Assembly: GCA_039984715.1 (NCBI GenBank) | Contig: JBDWUA010000004.1 | Location: 496,001 to 560,000, forward strand | DNA: 64,000 nt | Origin: JABSSA01 sp039984715 | Lineage (GTDB): Bacteria > Pseudomonadota > Alphaproteobacteria > Rhodobacterales > Rhodobacteraceae | Direction: 5' to 3' | Part shown: piece after piece, positions 34,390 to 42,496 of the stretch | How positions within the stretch are numbered: position 1 is the first letter of the stretch | How the letters are laid out: every line of letters begins with the position of its first letter | Notes under the pieces: model-generated | The model's database searches: none | Told to the model about the DNA's origin: nothing | The model's input: only the letters and a program-made list of their open reading frames with translations | Position numbers and translations under genes: made by a program

Positions 34390-35844
34390 ATGACCACAGT
34401 CATCAAAAACGGAACCATCGTCACGCATGACCTGACCTATGAGGCGGATGTGCTGATTGACGGGGGCCAGATCATCGAGATCGGCAAGGGCCTAAAGGGT
34501 GACGAAGAATTGGATGCGACGGGGTGTTACGTAATGCCCGGTGGGATCGATCCGCATACGCATCTTGAGATGCCGTTTATGGGAACTTATTCCACGGATG
34601 ATTTTGAAAGCGGGACCCGCGCCGCGCTGTCGGGCGGCACGACGATGGTCGTGGATTTCGCGTTGCCATCGCCGGATCAGGGTCTGCTGGATGCGCTTCA
34701 AATGTGGGACAATAAATCGACCCGCGCCAATTGCGACTATTCCTTTCACATGGCCGTAACATGGTGGGGTGAAAAGGTTTTCAACGATATGGAAACCGTC
34801 GTCCGGGATCGGGGAATCAACACGTTCAAACACTTCATGGCGTATAAAGGCGCGTTGATGGTGAACGATGATGAAATGTACGCATCCTTCAATCGTTTGG
34901 CGGAATTGGGCGGCATTGCCATGGTGCATGCCGAAAACGGCGATGTCGTTGCCGAATTAACCGCAAAGCTTTTGGCCGAGGGCAACAACGGCCCCGAGGC
35001 GCATGCGTATTCGCGACCGCCACAAGTGGAAGGCGAGGCCACCAACCGGGCCATCATGATTGCCGACATGGCGGGTGTTCCGTTGTATGTGGTGCATACC
35101 TCTTGTGAGGAAAGTCACGAAGCCATTCGACGTGCACGCCAACAGGGCAAGCGTGTTTGGGGCGAGCCTTTGATTCAGCACCTCACGCTGGATGAAAGCG
35201 AATATTTCAATAGCGATTGGGACCACGCTGCACGCCGCGTGATGTCACCACCGTTCCGGAACAAACAACATCAGGACAGCCTGTGGGCTGGCTTGCAGGC
35301 TGGTTCCTTGAGCGTCGTCGCGACTGATCACTGCGCCTTTACCACGGAACAGAAACGCTATGGCGTTGGCGATTTCTCGAAAATCCCTAACGGGACTGGG
35401 GGATTGGAAGACAGGATGCCGATGCTGTGGACATATGGCGTTGCGACCGGGCGATTGACGCCCAACGAATTCGTGGCGGTTACGTCGACCAACATCGCAA
35501 AGATTTTGAACTGCTATCCTAAGAAGGGTGCCATCTTGGCGGGTGCTGATGCCGATCTTGTTGTTTGGGATCCAAACAAGGAAAAGACGATAACAGCGTC
35601 CAAGCAACAATCTGCCATTGATTACAACGTGTTTGAAGGCAAGCAGGTCAAAGGTTTACCGCGCTTTACGCTGACCCGAGGCCATGTTGCCATTCACGAT
35701 GGGGAAATCCGTACGCAGGAAGGACATGGTAAGTTCGTCAAACGCGAACCCAACACCGCAGTGAACAAAGCCCTTTCCAGTTGGAAAGAACTGACCGCGC
35801 CACGCCCTGTTGAACGCAAGGGTATTCCGGCGACGGGTGTGTGA
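34390..35844 (+). CDS. hydA: Dihydropyrimidinase (hydantoinase)
   Basis: Opens the 5,6-dihydrouracil or dihydrothymine ring to N-carbamoyl-beta-amino acids. 484 residues, GAAGGAAGATTGAA before the ATG. Binuclear zinc ligands of the amidohydrolase fold: His56 and His58 in DPHTHLE, the carbamylated Lys153 in FMAYKGAL, HAENGD, VHTSCEE and the Asp in ATDHCAF. It lies between the carbamoylase and the ABC importer and under RutR-type control, completing the three-step pathway of PreTA, HydA and carbamoylase. Confidence 0.95.
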   Translation: MTTVIKNGTIVTHDLTYEADVLIDGGQIIEIGKGLKGDEELDATGCYVMPGGIDPHTHLEMPFMGTYSTDDFESGTRAALSGGTTMVVDFALPSPDQGLLDALQMWDNKSTRANCDYSFHMAVTWWGEKVFNDMETVVRDRGINTFKHFMAYKGALMVNDDEMYASFNRLAELGGIAMVHAENGDVVAELTAKLLAEGNNGPEAHAYSRPPQVEGEATNRAIMIADMAGVPLYVVHTSCEESHEAIRRARQQGKRVWGEPLIQHLTLDESEYFNSDWDHAARRVMSPPFRNKQHQDSLWAGLQAGSLSVVATDHCAFTTEQKRYGVGDFSKIPNGTGGLEDRMPMLWTYGVATGRLTPNEFVAVTSTNIAKILNCYPKKGAILAGADADLVVWDPNKEKTITASKQQSAIDYNVFEGKQVKGLPRFTLTRGHVAIHDGEIRTQEGHGKFVKREPNTAVNKALSSWKELTAPRPVERKGIPATGV

Positions 35845-35866
35845 TAGTAACGGGTTGCGTATTCAC

Positions 35867-37126
35867 ATGTCGTTAGAACAGTTCTGGAAAGTGATTGAAA
35901 CGTCTGGTGCTACAAGCAGCTATGACGCGCAGATCACAGCTCTAAAAGAAATTTTGGAAGGTTTGAGTGATGAAGAACTTACCAAGTTCGTCGAGAGCTA
36001 CGATCGAGCAAGGGACGCCGCGTTTAGTTACAAATTGTGGTTTGTTGCATATATCGTGAATGGGGGATGCAGCGACGATGGTTTTTACTACTTTCTTGAT
36101 TGGTTGATAGCAAAAGGGCAACGGGCCTATCATCGCGTTACCCGAAATCCGTTGTGGGTTTTGTTCTATTTGTTCCGCAGGCCACCGGATGGATATGAAC
36201 TTGAGGAATTTGGGCAAGTTCCGCAGCAAGTCTACTTTGATCGATTTGAGCGTTTTCCAGAATACTATGCGCTTGCTTCGATGGTGAACTCACCAAACGA
36301 AGGCCAAAAAATGAATGAAGTATCACCAAAAGACGCCAATCAGCATTTGAACAAAAGTGTAGTTTCTGCGCAGAACCTCGACCTGACATTCCAGACAAAC
36401 GACGGGCCTGTGCACGCACTTAAGGATGTAAGCCTTGAGATCAACAAGGGTGATTTCGTTTCCTTTATTGGGCCGTCTGGCTGCGGCAAAACTACGTTTT
36501 TGCGCTGTATCGCAGCCTTGGAAACTCCGACCGGTGGCAGCCTAAGCGTTAATGGCATGTCCCCGGACGAAGCACGACGCGCGCGGGCTTATGGATACGT
36601 TTTCCAACATGCGGGTCTTTATCCGTGGCGCACGATTGGTGGAAATATATCGCTGCCATTGGAAATCATGGGATATTCCAAAGCGGATCAGGCCGAACGT
36701 GTAAAACGCACAATGGAACTGGTCGACTTGGCCGGATTTGAACGCAAGTTTCCTTGGCAATTGTCAGGTGGAATGCAGCAACGCGCCTCGATTGCGCGCG
36801 CGTTGGCGTTTGATGCGGATATTTTGTTGATGGATGAACCGTTTGGTGCGTTGGACGAAATTGTGCGGGATCATTTGAATGAACAACTGCTGCGACTTTG
36901 GGCGCGAACAGAAAAGACCATTGGGTTTGTGACGCACTCGATCCCCGAAGCTGTGTATCTGTCGACGAAAATAGTCGTCATGTCACCGCGTCCGGGTCGG
37001 ATAACGGATATCATCGAAAGCCCGCTTCCCAAGGAACGCCCCTTGGATATTCGGGACACGCCCGCCTTTTTGGAACTGGCGCATCGTGTGCGCGAAGGTT
37101 TGCGTGCGGGGCATGCGTATGACTAA
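35867..37126 (+). CDS. DUF4240 domain fused to an NMT1/SsuB-type ABC transporter ATPase
   Basis: Continuous frame of 419 residues from the ATG at 35867. Residues 1 to about 110 are a DUF4240 domain (MSLEQFWKVIE, YIVNGGCSDDGFYYF). From about residue 149 a complete SsuB/TauB-class ATPase follows, with Walker A GPSGCGKTT, Q-loop FQHAGLYPW, signature LSGGMQQRASIARA, Walker B ILLMDEPFGALD and H-loop THSIPEA. An internal ATG at 36311 has GAAGG seven bases upstream and would give a normal 271-residue ATPase, so the product may be a true fusion, or the ATPase may be made mainly from the internal start. No stop codon separates the parts. The ATPase powers the pyrimidine-cluster importer (two permeases and a receptor downstream). 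Confidence 0.82.
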   Translation: MSLEQFWKVIETSGATSSYDAQITALKEILEGLSDEELTKFVESYDRARDAAFSYKLWFVAYIVNGGCSDDGFYYFLDWLIAKGQRAYHRVTRNPLWVLFYLFRRPPDGYELEEFGQVPQQVYFDRFERFPEYYALASMVNSPNEGQKMNEVSPKDANQHLNKSVVSAQNLDLTFQTNDGPVHALKDVSLEINKGDFVSFIGPSGCGKTTFLRCIAALETPTGGSLSVNGMSPDEARRARAYGYVFQHAGLYPWRTIGGNISLPLEIMGYSKADQAERVKRTMELVDLAGFERKFPWQLSGGMQQRASIARALAFDADILLMDEPFGALDEIVRDHLNEQLLRLWARTEKTIGFVTHSIPEAVYLSTKIVVMSPRPGRITDIIESPLPKERPLDIRDTPAFLELAHRVREGLRAGHAYD

Positions 37127-37223
37127 AGCCTGTATCAGTCGAATGAATGTACCGGATGGCGTCGAAATGATTGATGTCGTTGCACTGGTGTTGAACGAGT
37201 TCAGACAGGGGCACATCGCATGA
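37119..37223 (+). CDS. Possible 34-aa leader/coupling ORF between ATPase and permease
   Basis: Begins ATG inside the last codons of the ATPase gene and ends TGA at 37221-37223, overlapping the start of the permease (ATGATG at 37220). The peptide runs MTKACISRMNVPDGVEMIDV and then VALVLNEFRQGHIA. The double overlap would couple translation of the ATPase to the permease across a 93-base gap. No good Shine-Dalgarno and no homology recognised, so this may be chance. Confidence 0.3.
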   Translation: MTKACISRMNVPDGVEMIDVVALVLNEFRQGHIA

Positions 37224-38155
37224 TGCGCAGCGTCTTACCTGTGTTGACGGTGCTGGCCGTGATCCTAGGGGTTTGGTGGGGCGCTGTGGCCCCTATGAAC
37301 ATCCGCGTTGCTCTGGATCAGGCGGAACGCGCCGATTTGGTTGTCGTGCCGGAAGGATCGGTGGTGCGGCGTGACGTGTCTGTCTGGCGCTTAATTGCGA
37401 GTAACACAGAGCATGTCGCAACAGGTTACGCGTTGGAACGCCCCAGATTGCCGACGCCAACGCAGGTTGGCCAAGAATTGTGGAAAACGACAGGTGCCAT
37501 GGTCCAACGTGGCCGTGCCTGGTCAAAACGCAGCTTGATCTATCATGGGTGGATCACCTTGCAATCCACACTTTGGGGATTTGCCTTGGGTACCGCCTTG
37601 GGCATTTTGGGCGCTGTGGCGATTGTGTACAGCCGTGTCGTGGACATGAGCCTGATGCCTTGGGCAATCATCAGTCAAACGATCCCCATTGTTGCGCTGG
37701 CCCCAATGATCATCATCTTGTCTTCTCAATTTGGAATTGATGGGCGTGGTTTCCCAAAGGCGATCATCTCAGCGTATCTTTGCTTTTTCCCTGTGCTCGT
37801 CGGGATGGTTAAGGGGCTGCGGTCACCGGCGTCTTCTCAATTGGATTTACTGCAGACGTATAATGCCACCGGATTGCAGTCGTTCTTGAAATTGCGGCTG
37901 CCGTCCTCAATCCCCTACTTGTTTACGTCCCTAAAGATCGGAATAGCAGCTGCATTGGTTGGAACAATCGTTGGAGAGCTTCCGACAGGCGCGATCAGCG
38001 GTCTTGGCGCACGTATTTTGATCGGTGATCAGTTTGGAACACCATTGGCGATTTGGGCGGCCTTGTTTGCCGCTGCGATCTTGGCAGGTGTCCTAGTCAC
38101 GCTGTTAGACCTGACACAGCGCATTACGCTGACGCGCATGGGGATGCGATCATGA
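37220..38155 (+). CDS. ABC transporter permease, pyrimidine-cluster importer, first subunit
   Basis: 311-residue inner-membrane permease of the BPD_transp_1 (SsuC/TauC/ThiX) family. It has an N-terminal helix and a periplasmic segment of about 90 residues, longer than in SsuC, before the core helices. The EAA-type loop is DLLQTYNATGLQSFLKLRLPSSIPYL (in part). GGGGCACATCGC lies before the ATG. It overlaps the second permease by four bases; the two probably form a heterodimer fed by the downstream receptor. Confidence 0.9.
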   Translation: MMRSVLPVLTVLAVILGVWWGAVAPMNIRVALDQAERADLVVVPEGSVVRRDVSVWRLIASNTEHVATGYALERPRLPTPTQVGQELWKTTGAMVQRGRAWSKRSLIYHGWITLQSTLWGFALGTALGILGAVAIVYSRVVDMSLMPWAIISQTIPIVALAPMIIILSSQFGIDGRGFPKAIISAYLCFFPVLVGMVKGLRSPASSQLDLLQTYNATGLQSFLKLRLPSSIPYLFTSLKIGIAAALVGTIVGELPTGAISGLGARILIGDQFGTPLAIWAALFAAAILAGVLVTLLDLTQRITLTRMGMRS

Positions 38156-38997
38156 GCTGGTTGATCGCAGGATTGGTGTTCTGGGCGATGGCTTGGGTTT
38201 TCAATGTCTGGATCGCGCGATCTGCATGGGCGGACTCATTGGCTGCGCGCATTATCGTGCCTGTTCTGTTCGGGTTCACGCTTGTCATCCTATGGGAAGC
38301 GCTGGTGCGTCATTTCAACGTGTCACAGGTGATCCTGCCGCCCCCAAGCATGGTTGCGCAGACCTTTGCGGCATCGACCGACATTTTGTGGCAGGATTTC
38401 CGCCAAACCGTGCTTAAGGGCGCGTTGTCCGGATACATAATTGGTGCGTTGGCCGCATTTGGAACCGCAGTCCTGATCGACCGATCTCGTTTCCTGACGC
38501 GAGGTTTGCTGCCAGTAGGCAATTTCGTCGCCGCTTTGCCAATCGTTGGAATCGCGCCGATCTTGGTCAGTTGGTTTGGGTTTGACTGGCATTCGAAATC
38601 CGCCGTTGTCGTCGTGATGGTCTTCTTTCCGCTGCTGGTGAATACCGTGCAGGGATTGCAAGATACCGACGCAATGAGCCGCGATTTGATGCGCACATAT
38701 GCGGCCAGCTATTCGCAGACGCTGATGAAGCTGCGCATACCTGCGGCTTTGCCGTTTGTATTCAACGGCCTCAAAATCGCGACAACTCTTGCCTTGATCG
38801 GTGCGATTGTCGCTGAATATTTTGGCTCGCCCACACGTGGGATGGGCTTTCGAATTTCGACAGGGGTGGGAAGCTTGTCGATTGATCTTGTTTGGGCAGA
38901 GATATTTGTAGCCGCTATCGTTGGTTCAGCTTTTTATGGCGGCGTAGCCCTGATCGAACGTCGGGTGACATTCTGGCATCCGTCCCAACGAGGATAA
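38152..38997 (+). CDS. ABC transporter permease, pyrimidine-cluster importer, second subunit
   Basis: 281 residues from the ATG at 38152, which overlaps the preceding stop as ATGA. The frame upstream to 38053 is a shadow inside the first permease. Six hydrophobic segments and the cytoplasmic loop LMRTYAASYSQTLMKLRIPAALPFVFNG (in part) mark it as BPD_transp_1, SsuC-like. It is a paralogue of the first permease (same loop pattern, AASYSQTLMKLRIP against NATGLQSFLKLRLP). Confidence 0.91.
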   Translation: MSWLIAGLVFWAMAWVFNVWIARSAWADSLAARIIVPVLFGFTLVILWEALVRHFNVSQVILPPPSMVAQTFAASTDILWQDFRQTVLKGALSGYIIGALAAFGTAVLIDRSRFLTRGLLPVGNFVAALPIVGIAPILVSWFGFDWHSKSAVVVVMVFFPLLVNTVQGLQDTDAMSRDLMRTYAASYSQTLMKLRIPAALPFVFNGLKIATTLALIGAIVAEYFGSPTRGMGFRISTGVGSLSIDLVWAEIFVAAIVGSAFYGGVALIERRVTFWHPSQRG

Positions 38998-39029
38998 ACA
39001 CCAGAAAAAGACCAACAAGGAGAGTACGA

Positions 39030-40022
39030 ATGAAACACATCGCGACTATGACAGCGGGCGCCGCAATGAGCCTTTGGGGCTTTGCCGCACAGGCTGCGGA
39101 TGACGTCACGCTGCAACTCAAGTGGGTGACGCAAGCACAGTTTGCGGGCTATTACGTGGCATTGGACAAAGGGTTTTACGAAGAAGAAGACCTGAACGTC
39201 ACCATCAAACCGGGTGGCCCAGACATTGCCCCGACACAGGTTTTGGCAGGTGGCGGCGCAGACGTCACTGTTGAATGGATGCCTGCCGCATTGGCTGCGC
39301 GTGAAAAGGGTCTGCCGATGGTTAATATCGCGCAACCGTTCAAGTCATCGGGAATGATGCTGACATGCCGTAAGGATGCCGGAATCGCGGCGACTGACGA
39401 TTTTAAAGGCAAGACCTTGGGTGTTTGGTTCTTTGGAAACGAATTCCCGTTCCTAAGCTGGATGAGCCAACTTAGCATTCCAACGGATGGGTCCGATGGC
39501 GGCGTAACCGTTCTCAAGCAAGGGTTCAACGTTGATCCAATCTTGCAAGGGCAGGCTGCGTGTATTTCGACAATGACATACAATGAATATTGGCAGGTCA
39601 TTGATGCAGGCGTGAAAGAAGACGAACTGATCACGTTCAAATACGAGGACCAAGGCGTCGCAACGTTGGAAGACGGTCTTTACGTCCTTGAGGACAATCT
39701 GGATGATGCGGCATTCGTCGACAAAATGACTCGCTTTGTGCGGGCGTCGATGAAGGGTTGGAAATACGCCGAGGAAAACGCGGAAGAGGCGGCGTTGATT
39801 GTTTTGGACAACGACCAGACTGGTGCGCAAACTGAAAAGCATCAAAAGCGTATGATGGGCGAGGTCGCTAAACTAACAGCAGGATCTGATGGGTCACTTG
39901 ATCCGGCGGATTATGCGCGTACGGTTAAGTCGCTTTTGTCAGGTGGATCTGATCCCGTGATTTCGAAAGAGCCAGAAGGCGCATGGACACACGCAATTTC
40001 GGATGCGGCATTGGGCGGATAA
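39030..40022 (+). CDS. NMT1/THI5-like periplasmic substrate-binding protein
   Basis: 330 residues from the ATG at 39030 (AAGGAGAGTACGA upstream), with signal peptide ATMTAGAAMSLWGFAAQA. The mature start VTLQLKWVTQAQFAGYYVAL is the hallmark of the NMT1/THI5-like receptors that bind pyrimidine-type ligands, including formylaminopyrimidine and pyrimidine precursors of thiamine. In an operon with pyrimidine breakdown enzymes the ligand is probably uracil, thymine or a hydropyrimidine (inference). A terminator follows, so this is the last gene of the operon beginning at 32661. Confidence 0.9.
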   Translation: MKHIATMTAGAAMSLWGFAAQAADDVTLQLKWVTQAQFAGYYVALDKGFYEEEDLNVTIKPGGPDIAPTQVLAGGGADVTVEWMPAALAAREKGLPMVNIAQPFKSSGMMLTCRKDAGIAATDDFKGKTLGVWFFGNEFPFLSWMSQLSIPTDGSDGGVTVLKQGFNVDPILQGQAACISTMTYNEYWQVIDAGVKEDELITFKYEDQGVATLEDGLYVLEDNLDDAAFVDKMTRFVRASMKGWKYAEENAEEAALIVLDNDQTGAQTEKHQKRMMGEVAKLTAGSDGSLDPADYARTVKSLLSGGSDPVISKEPEGAWTHAISDAALGG

Positions 40023-40047
40023 ACCTACCGTACCTGTAGGCATATTT

Positions 40048-40089
40048 TTGGGCGGCGAAATGTGATGCATTTGGCCGCCCAAGTCTTTT
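40048..40089 (+). terminator. Terminator of the carbamoylase-hydA-ABC operon
   Basis: TTGGGCGGC (40048-40056) pairs with GCCGCCCAA (40074-40082); an inner AAATG / CATTT pairing extends the stem. GTCTTTT follows. It lies 25 bases after the receptor gene. Confidence 0.85.
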
Positions 40090-40182
40090 GATCAGTACTT
40101 CAGCAGGGGTTCCAAATACGATGGAGCTTGCATTTTGCTATTTAGGCACGCTGGTTTGCATATGAGTGATTTTAGAACGAGC

Positions 40183-40674
40183 TTAATCCACGATCGGTTC
40201 AAAACGTAAGCGCACAACTTTTGCGGCGCGCCCTTTGTGCAATTCTATGATGCCGATGTCGCCATATTCTAACGGCGCGACACCAGTGGCGCGATAGCTG
40301 TCCCAAATGGACTTTAGGTTGCCTTTATTTCCGACCCAGACGACCGTGCCCGTGGGGAAATTACGTGGCATGCGTGCCGCCGCAAATTCATCGGCCAATA
40401 TTGTGACTGGAATACCGGTTGCTTTGCTAAGCGGGGCGGCGGTTTGCAGGTTGCGTTTCAAGTCTGGGCTGTAAATCGCGTCAATGTCATATCCCGCCAA
40501 AGCAGAGGGCAACGCATTTGCGCGAGCAATCCCCTTGGAATTTAAGACTTCGGCAGCTCGGTCAGCATGCCGCAAAAGGATTACAGTGGTTTCCGCGCCT
40601 CTAGGAACCTTGCCATACGTGCAGGAACTCAGAACGGTCAAAACCATCATTAGAATGAAAGTGGACTTAAACAT
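40183..40674 (-). CDS. Histidine-phosphatase-superfamily lipoprotein
   Basis: 163 residues with an N-terminal lipoprotein signal (ILMMVLTVLSSC, lipobox LSSC). The phosphoglycerate-mutase/phosphatase motif appears as LLRHADRA in place of the usual R-H-G, and SPDLKRNLQTAAPL matches the second conserved block. The C-terminal half is shorter than in typical members, so activity is uncertain. It is a monocistronic gene facing the ABC operon terminator. Confidence 0.8.
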   Translation of the reverse strand: MFKSTFILMMVLTVLSSCTYGKVPRGAETTVILLRHADRAAEVLNSKGIARANALPSALAGYDIDAIYSPDLKRNLQTAAPLSKATGIPVTILADEFAAARMPRNFPTGTVVWVGNKGNLKSIWDSYRATGVAPLEYGDIGIIELHKGRAAKVVRLRFEPIVD

Positions 40675-41106
40675 TTTGCTATATCGCTTGTCCGTGGATT
40701 GTTTTGCAAGAGAAAGGCCGATCTTGATCGCATACGATTATGCCAAAAATGAAGCCAGTCCATTTGCCAAATGTGCGTCCAATCAGCAGGGAGGGAAACA
40801 GATCCATCTGATCTGCCCGATATTTAATCCGCGATTTAAGGCAGAGAATCAGATGGGCGGAAAATCGCTGATTTGATTCGCAAACGGACCTTCTGGGCGT
40901 GCGTTAACCTAGTGTTAAAGGTTCGCAAATTCGATTTTTTTTAGAAAGTTACGTAAGGGAACGAATCAAACTATTTATCGGGAATCCAAACGCTTAGCTG
41001 GATTCGCGAAAAATCAACGATGTAACCCCGGTGATTTTCCCCTCAAAGTTGTCTAATACAAAATGCGACTTCTTGGTATGCCACTGTTTACTTGAAGGGG
41101 GACGAT
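40675..41106. other. Gene-free stretch (432 bases)
   Basis: Long intergenic region between the divergent phosphatase lipoprotein and the first small paralogue. Frames here are short or Cys/Lys-rich shadows. It holds the hairpin at 40805-40855 and AT-rich tracts (40915-40950). Both flanking genes probably take their promoters from it. Confidence 0.6.
40805..40855. other. Long imperfect hairpin in gene-free DNA
   Basis: CATCTGAT-CTGCC (40805-40817) pairs with GGCAG-AGA-ATCAGATG (40840-40855), giving 13 bp with a 3-base bulge around a 22-base AT-rich loop. There is no T-tract. It could be a small-RNA stem, a regulatory palindrome or a decayed repeat. Confidence 0.5.
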
Positions 41107-41307
41107 ATGTTTGCGAAGGCCAAATCTACGACCGATGACACGCCAATGCGGCGTGATGAATATGAGACGTTGTTGCAAGATCAGTTGACCGAATTGCGTC
41201 CGTTGCAGCGGCGTCCTGCGATGATGCGCCCGCGATTTGTGACGCTGAAAATAGTTCAAAATGAGTCCACTCATAAACTCGGTCGGGTCGTAAAGTTGAC
41301 AACCTAA
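41107..41307 (+). CDS. Small basic protein, paralogue 1 (LLQDQLTELRPL family)
   Basis: 66 residues from the ATG at 41107, preceded by GAAGGGGGACGAT. The core RRDEYETLLQDQLTELRPLQRRP is almost the same as in the gene at 41833 (LRDEFDELLQDQLTELRPLKRR). The C-terminus is different and Lys/Arg-rich (MMRPRFVTLKIVQNE). No signal peptide or membrane helix. The conservation of the core between two neighbouring genes is strong evidence that both are translated. Function unknown; an acidic helix followed by a basic patch suggests protein or RNA binding. Confidence 0.72.
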   Translation: MFAKAKSTTDDTPMRRDEYETLLQDQLTELRPLQRRPAMMRPRFVTLKIVQNESTHKLGRVVKLTT

Positions 41308-41361
41308 CGGCCAATTGTTGTTTCAATATTGTGCGCTTACTCGCTGTGTTTGGAGTGAGAA

Positions 41362-41442
41362 ATGGGGACCGACATGGGAAAACTTCAACGAATAGGTGGA
41401 ACTGAGTCTCACGTCGAAAGGGACACCGTCGCATTTAGATAA
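41362..41442 (+). CDS. Possible 26-aa peptide ORF
   Basis: ATG at 41362 preceded by TTGGAGTGAGAA, a fair ribosome-binding site. The peptide is MGTDMGKLQRIGGTESHVER followed by DTVAFR. It lies 54 bases after the first small paralogue and shares no sequence with it. Too short to judge by composition. Confidence 0.2.
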   Translation: MGTDMGKLQRIGGTESHVERDTVAFR

Positions 41443-41832
41443 GGGCGCGACTCTTCGATATCCCGTGCCCATCCTTTTTCATTCCCTTCTCAAGACCGGA
41501 TAAAAAACGGACCCGTTCTGGGGCTTTCTCATGTCCAAAATGGGGAAAGAGATTCTTGCACATAAATGGTCACAATTTGCCCCAATTCCTTTTGAAAGCA
41601 CCAATTTGTGCAGACAATGCGAGGCAAAACTTAGAATTGAGCAACACAGCGAAACAGTGTTTTGCCCAAGTTATTAAGTGACGTTACGGCGCAATTTTAG
41701 ATAAATTAAGCGAAAACAGAACCTTAATGACTTCTTGTCGATTCTTGGATCAAGCCACCATGAATTCCCCGTAATTTGGCCGCTGCAGAATGCCAATTTC
41801 CACTGGGACACGAGCTGCTAGTGGAGGTAACG
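41443..41832. other. Gene-free stretch (390 bases)
   Basis: AT-richer DNA between the two small paralogues. I see no frame with a start, Shine-Dalgarno and reasonable composition, and no clear terminator. It presumably holds the promoter for the gene at 41833. Confidence 0.5.
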
Positions 41833-42039
41833 ATGCGTTTATTGTTGCGTAGAAAGACGTCGGTTGATGAAGCTGAAATTCTGCGAGATGAGTTTGATGA
41901 GCTGTTGCAGGATCAGTTGACGGAACTGCGCCCTTTGAAACGTCGATCAAAAAGTTTGAACAACAGTGATGTGTCGCTGAGCGTGAAGCGCGAAGAAAAC
42001 AACACTGGAATGCCGACGATTGTAAAAATCGGAAGCTGA
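41833..42039 (+). CDS. Small protein, paralogue 2 (LLQDQLTELRPL family)
   Basis: 68 residues from the ATG at 41833 with GTGGAGGTAACG upstream. The core DEFDELLQDQLTELRPLKRR matches the gene at 41107, followed by a Ser/Asn-rich linker and KREENNTGMPTIVKIG. The start begins with a basic stretch (MRLLLRRKTSVDE). No membrane segment. The two copies lie in the same orientation 525 bases apart with unrelated flanks, which points to an old duplication with only the central helix under strong selection. Confidence 0.72.
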   Translation: MRLLLRRKTSVDEAEILRDEFDELLQDQLTELRPLKRRSKSLNNSDVSLSVKREENNTGMPTIVKIGS

Positions 42040-42215
42040 GCCGCTTCAAAGGCCTCGTTCGCGTTTGCGCGCGGCATGAAAACGGGCAAGGGCAGTCATG
42101 ATGAGATAGCCTTGCCTAGCAATCGCGAACCAAACACGCGTGCAGTCGCAAAAGCCGCGTGACAGCGTTGTCAGCGAACACGCAAATATCAAAATTTTCA
42201 AAGGGGATGCCCTGT

Positions 42216-42247
42216 TGCGCTGTCACAAATGGTTCATTTGTGGCGCA
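42216..42247. other. Strong stem-loop downstream of the cold-shock gene
   Basis: CACAAATG-GTT-CATTTGTG (42224-42242), a perfect 8-bp stem, extended after a 3-base bulge by TGCGC (42216-42220) with GCGCA (42243-42247). It lies 43 bases after the csp stop, beyond a nearer hairpin. No T-tract follows on the minus strand. Confidence 0.55.
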
Positions 42248-42256
42248 AAGGAAGAT

Positions 42257-42282
42257 GGCCGCCCCCGAAATCGCGAGCGGCC
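42257..42282 (-). terminator. Probable 3' hairpin of the cold-shock transcript
   Basis: GGCCGC / GCGGCC stem (42257-42262 with 42277-42282), eight bases after the csp stop. On the minus strand it is followed by ATCTTCCTTT, only a partial U-run. Confidence 0.5.
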
Positions 42283-42289
42283 TGTCGAA

Positions 42290-42496
42290 TTATGCAAGCG
42301 CGAGGTTTGTTGCGCTTTCACGTCCGTCACGACCGGACTCAAGGTCATATGTGACCTTCTGGTTGTCGGCCAGACCTGTCAGGCCCGAACGCTCAACAGC
42401 TGAGATGTGTACAAACACGTCTTTGCCGCCGTCGTCAGGTGCGATGAAGCCGAAGCCTTTAGTGGTGTTGAACCATTTCACGGTGCCATTGGCCAT
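42290..42496 (-). CDS. Cold-shock-domain protein (CspA family)
   Basis: 68-residue single-domain nucleic-acid chaperone. RNP1 KGFGFI lies at residues 13-18 and RNP2 VFVH at 27-30, with the invariant start NGTVKWFN. TTAAAGGAGACC precedes the ATG. An upstream stem-loop at 42519-42541 lies in the leader, as is common for cold-shock mRNAs whose structure governs translation. Whether this copy is cold-induced cannot be told. Confidence 0.96.
   Translation of the reverse strand: MANGTVKWFNTTKGFGFIAPDDGGKDVFVHISAVERSGLTGLADNQKVTYDLESGRDGRESATNLALA

Noticed and set aside
40484..40876. Plus-strand frame opposite the phosphatase lipoprotein
   Set aside because: Mostly the complement of a gene with clear motifs; no ribosome-binding site.
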